Below, piece after piece: positions 8,007 to 16,118 of a DNA stretch of 64,000 nt; position 1 is the stretch's first letter, and every line of letters begins with the position of its first letter. The notes below the pieces were generated by a model. The model was not told the DNA's origin. It searched no databases and saw only the letters and a program-made list of their open reading frames with translations. Source of the DNA: JBBRHQ01 sp963720735. GTDB taxonomy: Bacteria > Actinomycetota > Thermoleophilia > Solirubrobacterales > 70-9. The position numbers and the translations under genes are program-made. The stretch lies in NCBI GenBank assembly GCA_963720735.1, contig CAVRGL010000001.1:682001-746000 (forward strand), read 5' to 3'.

Positions 8007-8167
8007 GCCGGCGCGGTGTTAGCGCCGGCAGAGGCATGTAAGGCGGCAGAGTCGCCGCAAGTTGTCTTGATGGCCGGCGCGGTGTTAGCGCCGGCAGAGG
8101 CATGTAAGGCGGCAGAGCCGCGGCAAGTCATTCCGGAAGTGCCGGCGCGGTTAAACACCGCGCCGGC
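8007..8167 (+). repeat. Palindromic repeat cluster, family A, three units
   Basis: Three copies of a GC-rich palindrome occupy the gap between the binding-protein stop (8000) and the dehydrogenase start (8193): 8007-8029, 8073-8095 and 8141-8167. The first two have arms GCCGGCGC/GCGCCGGC and are each followed by GCATGTAAGGCGGC and a second small hairpin (GGCGGC...GCCGC). The third is a longer palindrome with arms GCCGGCGCGG and CCGCGCCGGC around TTAAACA. The same unit recurs at 61518-61608. REP/BIME-like dispersed element; it could also act as a terminator for the upstream operon. Confidence 0.8.
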
Positions 8168-8192
8168 ACAAATATCTGTCACGCTTGCCTGG

Positions 8193-9665
8193 ATGGAGAC
8201 CGCGAGCGCGACACGGGCTCCGACCCTGCGCAACTACATCGGCGGCGCCTGGACCGAGGCGAAGGCCGAGGAGGCCCTCGAGGACCTCGATCCGGCCTCG
8301 GGCGAGGTGCTGGCCCGGGTGCCGCTTTCCGGGCGCGCCGACGTCGAGGCGGCGGTGCGCAGCGCCGCTGAAGCGCAGCCCGCCTGGCGCGAGGTCCCGG
8401 CGCCGCAGCGCGCCCGCGCCGTGCTCGATCTGCGCGACGCGCTGAACGCCCACCGCGACGACCTCGCCCGCCTGGTCACCGAGGACATGGGCAAGACGCT
8501 CGCGGACGCCCAGGGCGAGGTGGGACGCGGGATCGAGTCGGTGGAGTCGGCGGCCGCGGTGCCGCACCTGATGAAGGGCCAGAATCTCGAGGGGGCGGCG
8601 CGCGGGATCGACGTCGAGCTCGTCCGGCAGCCGGTCGGCGTGGTCGCCGCGATCACCCCCTTCAACTTCCCGGCGATGATCCCGCTCTGGTTTCTGCCCA
8701 ACGCGATCGCCACCGGTAACTCCTTCGTGCTGAAGCCCTCGGAGCGCGACCCGCGCCCCGCCGAGCTGATCCTCTCGCTGATCGACGCGATCCCCTCGAT
8801 CCCCGACGGGGTCGTCAATCTCGTCCACGGAGGCCGCGAGGCGGTCGAGACTCTTCTCTCCGACCCCGGCGTCGACGCGATCTCCTTCGTCGGCCAGGCC
8901 TCGACCGCGAGGCTTATCGCCACTCGGGGGGCCGAGGAGGGCAAGCGGGTCCAGGCCCTGGGCGGAGCGAAGAACTCGCTCGTCGTGATGCCCGACGCGG
9001 ACCTCGGGAAGTCGGTGCCGGCGATCATGGGCTCGGCCTTCGGCGCCGCCGGCCAGCGTTGCCTGGCCGGCTCGGTCTGCGTCCTGGTCGGCGATCCCGA
9101 GCGCCGCTCCGAGGTGCGAGACGCACTCACAGCGGCGGCCTCGGAGCTGCGCACCGGTCCGGGCGCTGAGGACTCCACCGACGTCTGCCCGATGATCGGC
9201 TCCGACGCCCGGGAGCGCGCCGCGGCAGCGGTGGCCGAGGCCGAGGCCCACGGGGCCGAGGTCGTCCTCGACGGTCGCGACGGCGGCGCCGGCCCGGCCG
9301 GAACGATCCTCGCCCCGACCATCGTCGAGACAGCCGAGCACGAGTCCGACATCGCGCGCGAGGAGATCTTCGGCCCCGTCCTGACGCTGATCGGCGCCGA
9401 CGACCTGGAGTCGGCGCTCGAGTTCGTGAACGGCTCGCGCTATGGGAACTCGGGCTCGATCTTCACGACGTCGGGCGCCGCGGCGAGGGAGTACCGCTAC
9501 GGGGTCGAAGCAGGCATGCTGGGAGTCAACATCGGCGTTCCCGCCCCGGTCGCCTGGTTCCCGTTCGCCGGCTGGAAGGACTCCTGCGACGGGGACCTGC
9601 ACGCCAACGGCGAGGACGCGATCGAGTTCTACACCCGCAAGAAGGTCGTCACCAGCCGCTGGTGA
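8193..9665 (+). CDS. mmsA: Methylmalonate-semialdehyde dehydrogenase (CoA-acylating)
   Basis: NAD-dependent aldehyde dehydrogenase of the MmsA/IolA type, converting methylmalonate or malonate semialdehyde to propionyl-CoA or acetyl-CoA in valine, beta-alanine or inositol breakdown. Evidence: ITPFNFPAMIPLWFLPNAIA, KPSERDPRPAELI, the catalytic-Cys segment GQRCLAGS, the EEIFGPVL block and the C-terminal FYTRKKVVTSRW. At 490 residues it is full length. An upstream in-frame extension exists only because the repeat cluster is open in this frame; the ATG at 8193, outside the repeats, is the plausible start. It stands alone on this strand and no other valine or inositol genes are adjacent. Confidence 0.9.
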   Translation: METASATRAPTLRNYIGGAWTEAKAEEALEDLDPASGEVLARVPLSGRADVEAAVRSAAEAQPAWREVPAPQRARAVLDLRDALNAHRDDLARLVTEDMGKTLADAQGEVGRGIESVESAAAVPHLMKGQNLEGAARGIDVELVRQPVGVVAAITPFNFPAMIPLWFLPNAIATGNSFVLKPSERDPRPAELILSLIDAIPSIPDGVVNLVHGGREAVETLLSDPGVDAISFVGQASTARLIATRGAEEGKRVQALGGAKNSLVVMPDADLGKSVPAIMGSAFGAAGQRCLAGSVCVLVGDPERRSEVRDALTAAASELRTGPGAEDSTDVCPMIGSDARERAAAAVAEAEAHGAEVVLDGRDGGAGPAGTILAPTIVETAEHESDIAREEIFGPVLTLIGADDLESALEFVNGSRYGNSGSIFTTSGAAAREYRYGVEAGMLGVNIGVPAPVAWFPFAGWKDSCDGDLHANGEDAIEFYTRKKVVTSRW

Positions 9666-9674
9666 GCGGTCGCC

Positions 9675-11075
9675 TCAGCGGCCGATGTGAAACCCGATCA
9701 GCCCGGGCACCGCTGCCAGCCCCCGGCTGATCGGATCGGCAGCCCGGCCGTCCTCCTCGGCGCGCTCCTTGCGCAGAAGCCCGGCGCGGATCACCGAGCC
9801 GCCGAGCCAGCGCAGCGGCTCGGGGGGCACCGCCGCGGGTCCCGGCTCGACCAGGGCGAGGCGGGAGTGGGCGTCGCGCCGGTCGAGGGCGAGCGAGGCG
9901 AGGATCCGACCGACCATCTGCGATGGGCCGACGCCGTTGCCGGTGTAGCCGAAGGCCGCGAAGGTCCGCCCACCCGGTGACGCGCTCACCGTCGGCAGGT
10001 GGGTGGGCGAGACGTCGATCGGCCCGCCCCAGGCATGCTCGATCCGCCGGCGCCCGAGCGCCGGGAAGAAGGCGCGCAGATCGCGGCCCACCTGGGCGAT
10101 CACATCGCGGTCGCGCTCGGCCCGTCCCCCGAGCCGGCCCCCGCAGGAGAGCCGGCCTCCACCCCAACCGAAGGCGATCCTCCCGTCCGGAGTGGTCCGC
10201 AGGTAGTGGACCATGGCGCGGCTGTCGAACACCGACTCTCCCCCGGTCCAGCCGATCTGCTCTAACAGGTCGGGGACCGGCTCGGTGATCAGCATGTGGC
10301 TCGAGGTGACGGTGAGCCGGTCCCGGAAGGGGGAGCCGGCAGAGGCCAGCGCCCCGCCCGTTGCGAGCACGGCCACCGGGGCGCTCGCCGTCCCGCCCGG
10401 GGTCTGCACCTCGACTCCGCCGGCCGCCTCGCGCAGCCGCCGCACCGGGGAGCGCTCGAAGAGGCCGGCCCCGCGCTCGATCAGGCGCCTGCGAAGCCCC
10501 AGGGCGAGGCGCGCCGGCTGCACGGTGGCCGCGTCGGCGTGGAGCAACCCGGCCCGGAACCTCGACGAGTCGCAGCGCCTCGTGACCTCGGCCGCCGAGA
10601 GCTCGGTGAAGCCGACCTCCGCCCCCGAATCGCGCAGCGACCGCGCCGCGACGGCGAGGGTCGCATCCTGTGCCGGCGCAGCGGAGACCTGGAGAAGGCC
10701 GGCCTTGCGATACCAGGCGTCGACCTCCTGCTCAGCGCAGAAGCGCCCGACCGCGTCTACCGAGTCCCCTGACTGGCGGGCGATCGCCAGCGCCGCCTCA
10801 TGCCCGTAGCGCGCCCTCATCGTTCCCAGGCTGAGCCACAGTGAGTTGACGAAGCCCCCGTTCCGTCCGCTCGGGCCGTGGCCGAAGCGATCGGCCTCGA
10901 GCACCACGATCCTGGCGGAGGGCTCGGCCTCGAGCAGGTGCCAGGCGGCCCACATACCCGTGTAGCCGCCGCCGATCACCAGCACGTCCGCCTCGACGCG
11001 ACGCTTCTCGAGCGGCCCCAGCGGGACCGACGGGCCCGCTTCTTCGAGCCAGTATCCGTGGGCGTCGTGCTTCAC
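9675..11075 (-). CDS. FAD-dependent amine oxidoreductase (DAO family, PuuB/OrdL-like)
   Basis: Flavoprotein oxidase or dehydrogenase of the D-amino-acid-oxidase superfamily, similar in layout to gamma-glutamylputrescine oxidase. The N-terminal Rossmann motif is VLVIGGGYTGMWAAWHLLE (about residue 30) with an acidic strand end VVLEADRFGHGPSGRNGGF. The FAD-closing motif near the C-terminus is FAAFGYTGNGVGPSQMVGR. The 466 residues match the family. It converges on mmsA with a 9-base gap, consistent with but not proof of a shared amine/aldehyde pathway. The GTG start lies 8 bases after a TAGGCT box; no ribosome binding site is seen. Confidence 0.84.
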   Translation of the reverse strand: MKHDAHGYWLEEAGPSVPLGPLEKRRVEADVLVIGGGYTGMWAAWHLLEAEPSARIVVLEADRFGHGPSGRNGGFVNSLWLSLGTMRARYGHEAALAIARQSGDSVDAVGRFCAEQEVDAWYRKAGLLQVSAAPAQDATLAVAARSLRDSGAEVGFTELSAAEVTRRCDSSRFRAGLLHADAATVQPARLALGLRRRLIERGAGLFERSPVRRLREAAGGVEVQTPGGTASAPVAVLATGGALASAGSPFRDRLTVTSSHMLITEPVPDLLEQIGWTGGESVFDSRAMVHYLRTTPDGRIAFGWGGGRLSCGGRLGGRAERDRDVIAQVGRDLRAFFPALGRRRIEHAWGGPIDVSPTHLPTVSASPGGRTFAAFGYTGNGVGPSQMVGRILASLALDRRDAHSRLALVEPGPAAVPPEPLRWLGGSVIRAGLLRKERAEEDGRAADPISRGLAAVPGLIGFHIGR

Positions 11076-11083
11076 GGCGCCGC

Positions 11084-11089
11084 AGCCTA
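11084..11089 (-). promoter_or_regulatory. Candidate -10 box for the amine oxidoreductase
   Basis: TAGGCT on the minus strand, ending 8 bases before the GTG at 11075. TTGACG occurs 8 bases further upstream, too close to serve as its -35 box. Confidence 0.35.
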
Positions 11090-11112
11090 GCCAGCCGCGT
11101 CAATCCAGGGCG

Positions 11113-12366
11113 CTAGGCGGCGGGCGCGGAGCTGCCGGCAGCCTGCTCGGCGCCGCGAGCGTCGCGCAGCCGCCCGAAGGAGGTGTGGGCGACCCAGGCG
11201 GCCGAGATTCCGGCGCTGGCCGAGAGCAGCAGCGCGGCCCGCGGGTCATAGGCCTCCGACAGCCAGCCCGCCAGCGGCCCTCCGAAGGCGGTCGAACCGA
11301 GGAAGACGACCGAGTAGAGCGCCATCACCCTGCCCCGCATCTCCGGAGCCACGGAGAGCTGCAGGGAGGAGTTGATCGCCGCCGCGAAGGTGACGGCTGA
11401 GGCGCCGAGCAGGGCCAGCACCGGCACCTCGAGGGCGAGGCTGGGCGCACCGGCCGCGAGCAGGGAAAGCAGTCCGAAGCAGAGGGCGGCGCCGGCCACC
11501 AGCCTCGGGCCGGTGCGCCCGCGGGCGCCGGTGACCAGCGCGCCGGCCACCGCGCCGACGCCCATCGCCGAGAGCAGGACCGCATAGGCCGAGGCGCCGC
11601 CGCCGAAGCTGAACCGCGCCAGCAGTGGCAGGATCACCGGGAAGTTGAGGCCGAGGGTTCCGACCAGGGCCATCAGCCCCAGCGGCACCGCCAGCTCGGG
11701 GGTCTCGCGGACGTAGCGGAGCCCGGCGCGGACCGCTCCAGGCTGGCGCGGTGCCGGCGGCGCGCTCGAGAGCTCCGAAGGCCTCATCCGGATCAGCGCC
11801 GCGATCATCACCACGAAGCTGAGCGCGTTGACCGCGAAGCAGGCGGCGACGCCGGCGGTCGCGATCAGGATCGCAGCCAGGGCCGGGCCGAAGATACGGG
11901 CCGAGTGGACGATGACGCTGTTGAGGCTGACCGCGTTGACGACCCGCTCGGCGCCGACCATCTCGATCACGAAGCTCTGACGGGTCGGGTTATCGATCGA
12001 GTTGACCGCGCCGCGCGCGAAGACCAGGGCGAAGACCATCCAGGGAGCAACGACCCCGGTCACCGTCACCGCCAGCAGGCCGAGGGCCGGAACGATCATC
12101 AACGTCTGGGTCGCGATCAGCAGGGTCCGCTTCGGAAGGCGATCGGCGAGCAATCCGCCCCAGGGCGCGAAGAGAAGCATCGGAAGGAACTGGAGCGCCG
12201 TGGTTAGCCCGATTGCGACGCCGCTGTCGGTCAGCTGGAGGATCAGCCACGACTCGGCGACCATCTGCATCCAGTTGCCGGACAGCGAGACGACCTGGCC
12301 GGCGAAGTAGCGCCGGTAGTTGGCGACCGCGAGGGAGTCGAATGAGCGGCGCAGTGCGGCGGTCAA
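11113..12366 (-). CDS. MFS transporter, DHA3-type exporter
   Basis: Twelve-helix major facilitator of the drug:H+ antiporter-3 branch (EntS/MefA-like). Typical segments are FDSLAVANYRRYFAGQVVSLSGNWMQ split at the N-terminus, LFAPWGGLLADRLPKR (MFS motif A) near residue 70, and FARGAVNSIDNPTRQSF. The start overlaps the end of the MarR gene by 4 bases, so it is almost certainly co-transcribed with, and controlled by, that regulator. Substrate unknown; an antibiotic or siderophore-like molecule is usual for this branch. Confidence 0.88.
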   Translation of the reverse strand: MTAALRRSFDSLAVANYRRYFAGQVVSLSGNWMQMVAESWLILQLTDSGVAIGLTTALQFLPMLLFAPWGGLLADRLPKRTLLIATQTLMIVPALGLLAVTVTGVVAPWMVFALVFARGAVNSIDNPTRQSFVIEMVGAERVVNAVSLNSVIVHSARIFGPALAAILIATAGVAACFAVNALSFVVMIAALIRMRPSELSSAPPAPRQPGAVRAGLRYVRETPELAVPLGLMALVGTLGLNFPVILPLLARFSFGGGASAYAVLLSAMGVGAVAGALVTGARGRTGPRLVAGAALCFGLLSLLAAGAPSLALEVPVLALLGASAVTFAAAINSSLQLSVAPEMRGRVMALYSVVFLGSTAFGGPLAGWLSEAYDPRAALLLSASAGISAAWVAHTSFGRLRDARGAEQAAGSSAPAA

Positions 12367-12812
12367 CGGCGCTCACCCTCGAGCATGCGCTCGAGGATCT
12401 CGGCCGCACGCTCCAGGGTGCGGACGTCGTCCTCCGGCATTCCGCGCATGCGGCGTGCCAGATAGGCGTTCTTTCGCCCTCGCAGGCGGCGCAGCCGCTC
12501 GCGGCCGGCCGGCGTGATCGAGACCAGGGCGCTGCGGCCGTCGGCGGGATCGGGAGTGCGATCGACCAGGCCGAGATCCGCGAGACAGCCCAGGGTGCGG
12601 GTCGCCGAGGGGCGCTTGACCCGCTCGATCTCCGCCAGCTCGCTCGGGGTCAGCGGCCCGTGGCGTTCGACGCTGGCCAGCGCCGCGGCCGATGTGGGCG
12701 TCAACTCCCCAGAGGCCTCCTGGCGGAGGCGCCTCGCCACGCGGGTGATCGCCAGTCGCAGGCGGGCCGCCGGCCGGCTCAGTTCGGTGGTGTGATCGGA
12801 GAGCGCATGCAT
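12363..12812 (-). CDS. MarR-family transcriptional regulator
   Basis: 149-residue winged-helix repressor. The DNA-binding core runs over about residues 35-100: PLTPSELAEIERVKRPSATRTL split as in the family, then a wing with DPADGRSALVSITPAG. The MarR-MFS order with a 4-base overlap suggests a ligand-responsive efflux switch. The first ATG (12812) has no Shine-Dalgarno sequence and is preceded by AT-rich DNA, which is conspicuous here, so the mRNA may be leaderless and the operator may overlap the promoter. Confidence 0.88.
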   Translation of the reverse strand: MHALSDHTTELSRPAARLRLAITRVARRLRQEASGELTPTSAAALASVERHGPLTPSELAEIERVKRPSATRTLGCLADLGLVDRTPDPADGRSALVSITPAGRERLRRLRGRKNAYLARRMRGMPEDDVRTLERAAEILERMLEGERR

Positions 12813-12845
12813 GTTGATTAGCTTTAGTAATTAGCCTAGCAAACT
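12813..12845 (-). promoter_or_regulatory. AT-rich promoter/operator region of the MarR-MFS operon
   Basis: About 33 bases of unusually AT-rich DNA between the MarR start and the divergent channel gene. It contains the direct repeat ATTAGC twice, and outer TTG...CAA ends give weak dyad symmetry, as in MarR operators. On the minus strand a TTGCTA hexamer lies 16 bases from TAATCA. Assignment as the autoregulatory site is inference from position. Confidence 0.4.
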
Positions 12846-12852
12846 ATCTCGT

Positions 12853-12887
12853 CGGTTGCAATCCGCCTCTCCCCTGGAGGGCAACCG
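12853..12887 (+). other. Hairpin in the leader of the ion-channel gene
   Basis: CGGTTGC (12853-12859) pairs with GCAACCG (12881-12887), and an inner CCTC pairs with GAGG across a short bulge. It lies 35 bases upstream of the ATG at 12923. It may be a structured leader or a fortuitous GC-rich palindrome. Confidence 0.3.
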
Positions 12888-12922
12888 GCAGGCGGCCGGA
12901 CCCAAGCGTCGAAGAGGGCGCC

Positions 12923-13678
12923 ATGGACGCTCGAAGCGAGCGCGTAGCCGCGCGCCTCAACACGCCGATGATGATCGCCTCGGCCCTCACACTGCCGGCG
13001 GTGGCCCTCTCCGAGACGCATCAGACCGGGGCCATGGCGGTGATCGCCAACGCGCTCAACTGGATCATCTGGCTCGCCTTCCTCGCCGAGCTCCTGATCA
13101 TGCTCGCCGTAGTCCCGGATCGCCGTCGCTGGCTCTGGCGGAATCCACTCGACCTGGTGATTGTCATCCTCACCCCACCGGTTCTGCCACCAGGGCTGCA
13201 GATTCTGCGCGTGCTGAGGCTGCTGCGCCTGCTGCGCCTCGCGCAGCTCTCCCGGCAGGCCTTCTCGCTCGAGGGACTTCGCTACGCGGCGCTGCTGGCG
13301 CTGTTCACCGTGATTGCCGGCGGTGCCGCGTTCGTCGCATTCGAGAAGCACAACCAGCACCTGACCGCCTGGCAGGGTGCCTACTGGGCGATCACGACGA
13401 TGACCACGGTCGGCTCAAGCATCTACCCGACGACCACGGGCTCGCAGATCGTCGCCGTGGTGATCGTGATCGTCGGAATTTGCTTCGTCGCCCTGCTCAC
13501 CGGTGCGGTCGCGCAGCGATTCCTCGGGCCCGAGCTTGCCGACGTCGAGGCGGAGCTCGCCACTGGCTCGAAGTCGGCCGAGGCGGTGGCGATGCGCGAG
13601 CTGAAGGGGGTCCGCGAGCAGCTCCAAGCCCTGGAGCTCGCCATGCAGCGGCTGGTCGAGCGCCGCGAGCCCGACTGA
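12923..13678 (+). CDS. Voltage-gated-type cation channel with non-canonical selectivity filter
   Basis: Membrane protein of 251 residues resembling bacterial Kv-like channels. Helices S1-S3 cover about residues 15-95, an S4-like Arg/Leu segment (LRVLRLLRLLRLAQLSR) lies near residue 100, the pore loop and S6 follow, then a C-terminal coiled-coil-like tail rich in Glu and Leu (about 205-251). Where K+ channels have TTVGYGD, this one reads TTVGSSIYP, so the YGD triplet is absent and the loop is one residue shorter. Potassium selectivity is therefore doubtful. The gene is divergent from the MarR-MFS operon. A weak GAGGG ribosome binding site precedes the ATG. Confidence 0.75.
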   Translation: MDARSERVAARLNTPMMIASALTLPAVALSETHQTGAMAVIANALNWIIWLAFLAELLIMLAVVPDRRRWLWRNPLDLVIVILTPPVLPPGLQILRVLRLLRLLRLAQLSRQAFSLEGLRYAALLALFTVIAGGAAFVAFEKHNQHLTAWQGAYWAITTMTTVGSSIYPTTTGSQIVAVVIVIVGICFVALLTGAVAQRFLGPELADVEAELATGSKSAEAVAMRELKGVREQLQALELAMQRLVERREPD

Positions 13679-13710
13679 GAGCCGGGGGTGCCGCGGTCGA
13701 AACCCTGATC

Positions 13711-13716
13711 TAGGCT
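13711..13716 (+). promoter_or_regulatory. Candidate -10 box for the SDR gene
   Basis: TAGGCT ends 7 bases before the ATG at 13724, favouring that ATG over the in-frame GTG at 13721. Confidence 0.38.
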
Positions 13717-13723
13717 TGCGGTG

Positions 13724-14659
13724 ATGGCCTGGAGCCCCGCGGACATCCCCGACCAGGACGGGCGCGTCGCCGTCGTCACAGGCGCCAACAGCGGCCTCGG
13801 CCTGGCCACCTCGCGCGAGCTGGCCCGGGCGGGGGCCACGGTGGTCATGGCCTGCCGGGATGCGGGCCGGGGCGAGGAGGCTCTGGCGGCTGTCCGCTCC
13901 ACCGTCCCGGGCGGCTCCCTCGAGCTCGCCCCGCTCGATCTCGCCAGCCTCGCCTCGATCTCCGAGCTGGCGGAGGCGCTGCTGGTCGAGCACCAGACGA
14001 TCGACCTGCTGATCAACAACGCCGGCGTGATGGCCACCCCGAGGCGGCTCACCGAGGACGGGTTCGAGCTCCAGTTCGGGACCAACCACCTCGGCCATTT
14101 CGCGCTCACCGGCCGCCTGCTCCCGGCGCTCCTGCGAGGGGAGGCGAGCAGGGTGGTCACGGTCTCCAGCATGGCGCACCGCAGCGGCAGGATCAGCTTC
14201 GACGACCTGGACGGCGAGCGCCGTTACTTCCGTTGGGCGGCCTACGGGCAGTCGAAGCTGGCGAACCTGCTCTTCGCCTACGAGCTTCAGCGCCGCGCCG
14301 AAGCCGTCGGCGCGCCGCTGGCGAGCATGGCGGCCCACCCGGGCTACTCCGCCACCAACCTGCAGTCCTCTGGCCCCGGCGTCGGGGGCGGGATCTTCGC
14401 GGCGGCCAACAAGGCGCTGATGGCGATCACCAACCGGCTGATCGCCCAGAGCGGAGACGACGGAGCGCTTTCCTCGCTCTATGCGGCGACCTTCCCCGGC
14501 CTCCCCGGCGGCTCGTTCGTCGGCCCCGACGGGCCATTCGAAGCCCGGGGCGCCCCGCGCGTGGTCGATTCGAGCGGGGCCTCGAAAGACCGGGCGGCGG
14601 CTCTCCGGCTCTGGTCAGTGTCCGAGGAGCTGACCGGGGTCAGCTTCGACTTCGGCTAG
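13724..14659 (+). CDS. Short-chain dehydrogenase/reductase (retinol dehydrogenase-like)
   Basis: NAD(P)-dependent oxidoreductase, 311 residues, of the branch that contains retinol dehydrogenases and WW-domain oxidoreductases. Motifs: VVTGANSGLGLATSRELA (TGxxxGxG, residue ~16), DLASLASI, LLINNAGVM, the catalytic Ser in VTVSSMAH and YGQSKLANLLFAYEL with catalytic Tyr and Lys. The C-terminus is extended by a PGG..VGPDG segment that is common in this branch. Substrate not deducible. It is monocistronic, with an M1 peptidase following after 30 bases under its own probable promoter. Confidence 0.87.
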   Translation: MAWSPADIPDQDGRVAVVTGANSGLGLATSRELARAGATVVMACRDAGRGEEALAAVRSTVPGGSLELAPLDLASLASISELAEALLVEHQTIDLLINNAGVMATPRRLTEDGFELQFGTNHLGHFALTGRLLPALLRGEASRVVTVSSMAHRSGRISFDDLDGERRYFRWAAYGQSKLANLLFAYELQRRAEAVGAPLASMAAHPGYSATNLQSSGPGVGGGIFAAANKALMAITNRLIAQSGDDGALSSLYAATFPGLPGGSFVGPDGPFEARGAPRVVDSSGASKDRAAALRLWSVSEELTGVSFDFG

Positions 14660-14677
14660 GCGGCGGGACCGGCCTGC

Positions 14678-14683
14678 TCTAAT
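14678..14683 (+). promoter_or_regulatory. Candidate -10 box for the M1 peptidase gene
   Basis: TCTAAT ends 6 bases before GTG 14690 in a 30-base intergenic gap; no ribosome binding site follows. Confidence 0.38.
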
Positions 14684-14689
14684 TCCCGC

Positions 14690-16081
14690 GTGCTCCGCCG
14701 CGTCTTCGCAATCGCCTGCGTCTCCGCCCTGACGGGCGCCGGCATCTCGCTCGCGGCCGGGCACACCAACGGTAGAGATCCGTTCTTCCCCGGCAGCGGC
14801 AGCGACGCCTACGACGTCGCCCACTACGGCATCTCGCTCTCCTACTTCCCCGCGGCCCGGGCCGCCGGCAGGGACGGGATCGCTGCCAGGGTCCGCATCC
14901 GGGCGCGCGCCCGGCGGCGCCTTCCCCGCTTCGGGCTCGACTTCGTCGGACTGCACGTCACCTCGGTGAGGATCGACGGGGCCGCGGCGACCTTCCGACG
15001 ACGTCACCGCAGGCTGATCGTCAGGCCGCCTTCGCCGATCCAAACCGGAGCGGAGTTCGTCGCCACCGTCTCCTATCGCGGCCACCCGCGGACGATCACC
15101 GACCCCGACCACTCGAAGGAGGGCTGGACCAGGACGGGCGACGGCGGCGCCGTGGCCCTCGGCGAGCCGGTGGGAACCGCGACCTGGCTGCCCTGCAACA
15201 ACTCGCTGACCGACAAGGCGACCTTCGGCCTGCGCCTCGACGCTCCGGCCCGCGCCCGCGGACGTCACCTGGTCGCCGTGGCCAACGGACGGCTCCTGTC
15301 GCGGCGCTCGCACGGCAGGCACATCCGCTGGAACTGGGCGATGGATCAGCCGATGGCGCCGTACCTGGCGACGGTGGCCTTCGACAACTTCCGCCTTCGC
15401 CGCGCCAAGGTGGACGGCATCCGGTCCTGGACCGCGGTGGATGCCGATCTCTTCCGTAGCCGGGGAGCGCTGATCCGCAGGGGGATCAGCAGCGTCGGCG
15501 AGATCATCCGCTTCGAGCGCAGGTTGTTCGGGCCATACCCCTTCGACGCGGTCGGCACGACGATCACCGACGGCGGCGAATACGCCCTCGAGACCCAGTC
15601 GCGCCCAACCTACCCCGGCCCTCCCCGCCGCAACCTGCTCGTCCACGAGCTCGCCCACCAGTGGGTCGGGGACTCGACCGGCCTGCGACGCTGGCCTGAC
15701 ATCTGGCTGAACGAGGGGTTCGCGACCTTCACCGAGTGGATCTACCGCGAGCGGCACGGCGGCCCCAGCGCCAGGTCGGTCTTCACCGAGCTCCGCCGGC
15801 GTCCGGCGAGCGACCCCTTCTGGTCGCCGCCGCCGGGGCGGCCCGGCTCGCCGAAGAACCTCTTCGACGGGGCGATCTACGTCCGCGGCGCGATGACCCT
15901 GGAGGCGCTGCGGATCAGGGTCGGCGACCGCGCCTTCTTCGGGCTGCTGCGGGCCTGGACCACGAACCATCGATACGGCAACGTCTCGAGCTCGCAGTTC
16001 ATCGCCTTCGGAGAGCGGCGCTCGGGCCGCAGGGTCGGGCCGCTGCTGCGTCGCTGGCTGTTTCGAAGGGGAGCGGTCTAG
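14690..16081 (+). CDS. Exported M1-family zinc metallopeptidase
   Basis: Secreted aminopeptidase-type gluzincin, 463 residues. An N-terminal signal peptide of about 22 residues (RRVFAIACVSALTGAGISLA) leads into an M1-type beta-saddle. The catalytic centre is VHELAHQWVGDS (HExxH near residue 319) with the third zinc ligand in NEGFATFTEW 19 residues on. The upstream exopeptidase motif appears as GGEYALETQ instead of GAMEN, so specificity may differ from classical aminopeptidases. The C-terminal ERAP-like domain is missing, as in short secreted members. GTG start behind a TCTAAT box. Confidence 0.87.
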   Translation: MLRRVFAIACVSALTGAGISLAAGHTNGRDPFFPGSGSDAYDVAHYGISLSYFPAARAAGRDGIAARVRIRARARRRLPRFGLDFVGLHVTSVRIDGAAATFRRRHRRLIVRPPSPIQTGAEFVATVSYRGHPRTITDPDHSKEGWTRTGDGGAVALGEPVGTATWLPCNNSLTDKATFGLRLDAPARARGRHLVAVANGRLLSRRSHGRHIRWNWAMDQPMAPYLATVAFDNFRLRRAKVDGIRSWTAVDADLFRSRGALIRRGISSVGEIIRFERRLFGPYPFDAVGTTITDGGEYALETQSRPTYPGPPRRNLLVHELAHQWVGDSTGLRRWPDIWLNEGFATFTEWIYRERHGGPSARSVFTELRRRPASDPFWSPPPGRPGSPKNLFDGAIYVRGAMTLEALRIRVGDRAFFGLLRAWTTNHRYGNVSSSQFIAFGERRSGRRVGPLLRRWLFRRGAV

Positions 16082-16106
16082 CCGGGGCGGGCCGACGAGC
16101 CTGGCC

Positions 16107-16112
16107 TACCAT
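16107..16112 (+). promoter_or_regulatory. Candidate -10 box for the MoxR operon
   Basis: TACCAT ends 6 bases before GTG 16119 in the 37-base gap after the M1 peptidase. Confidence 0.38.
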
Positions 16113-16118
16113 GGTCGG

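Noticed and set aside
8016..8192. Possible repeat-encoded peptide (LAPAEACKAAE...) as an N-terminal extension of the dehydrogenase
   Set aside because: The differences between units preserve hairpin stems rather than amino acids, and the other cluster runs into a stop in its second unit.
9666..11112. Assigning the amine oxidoreductase and mmsA to one operon
   Set aside because: They are convergent, so co-transcription is impossible; any pathway link would be indirect.
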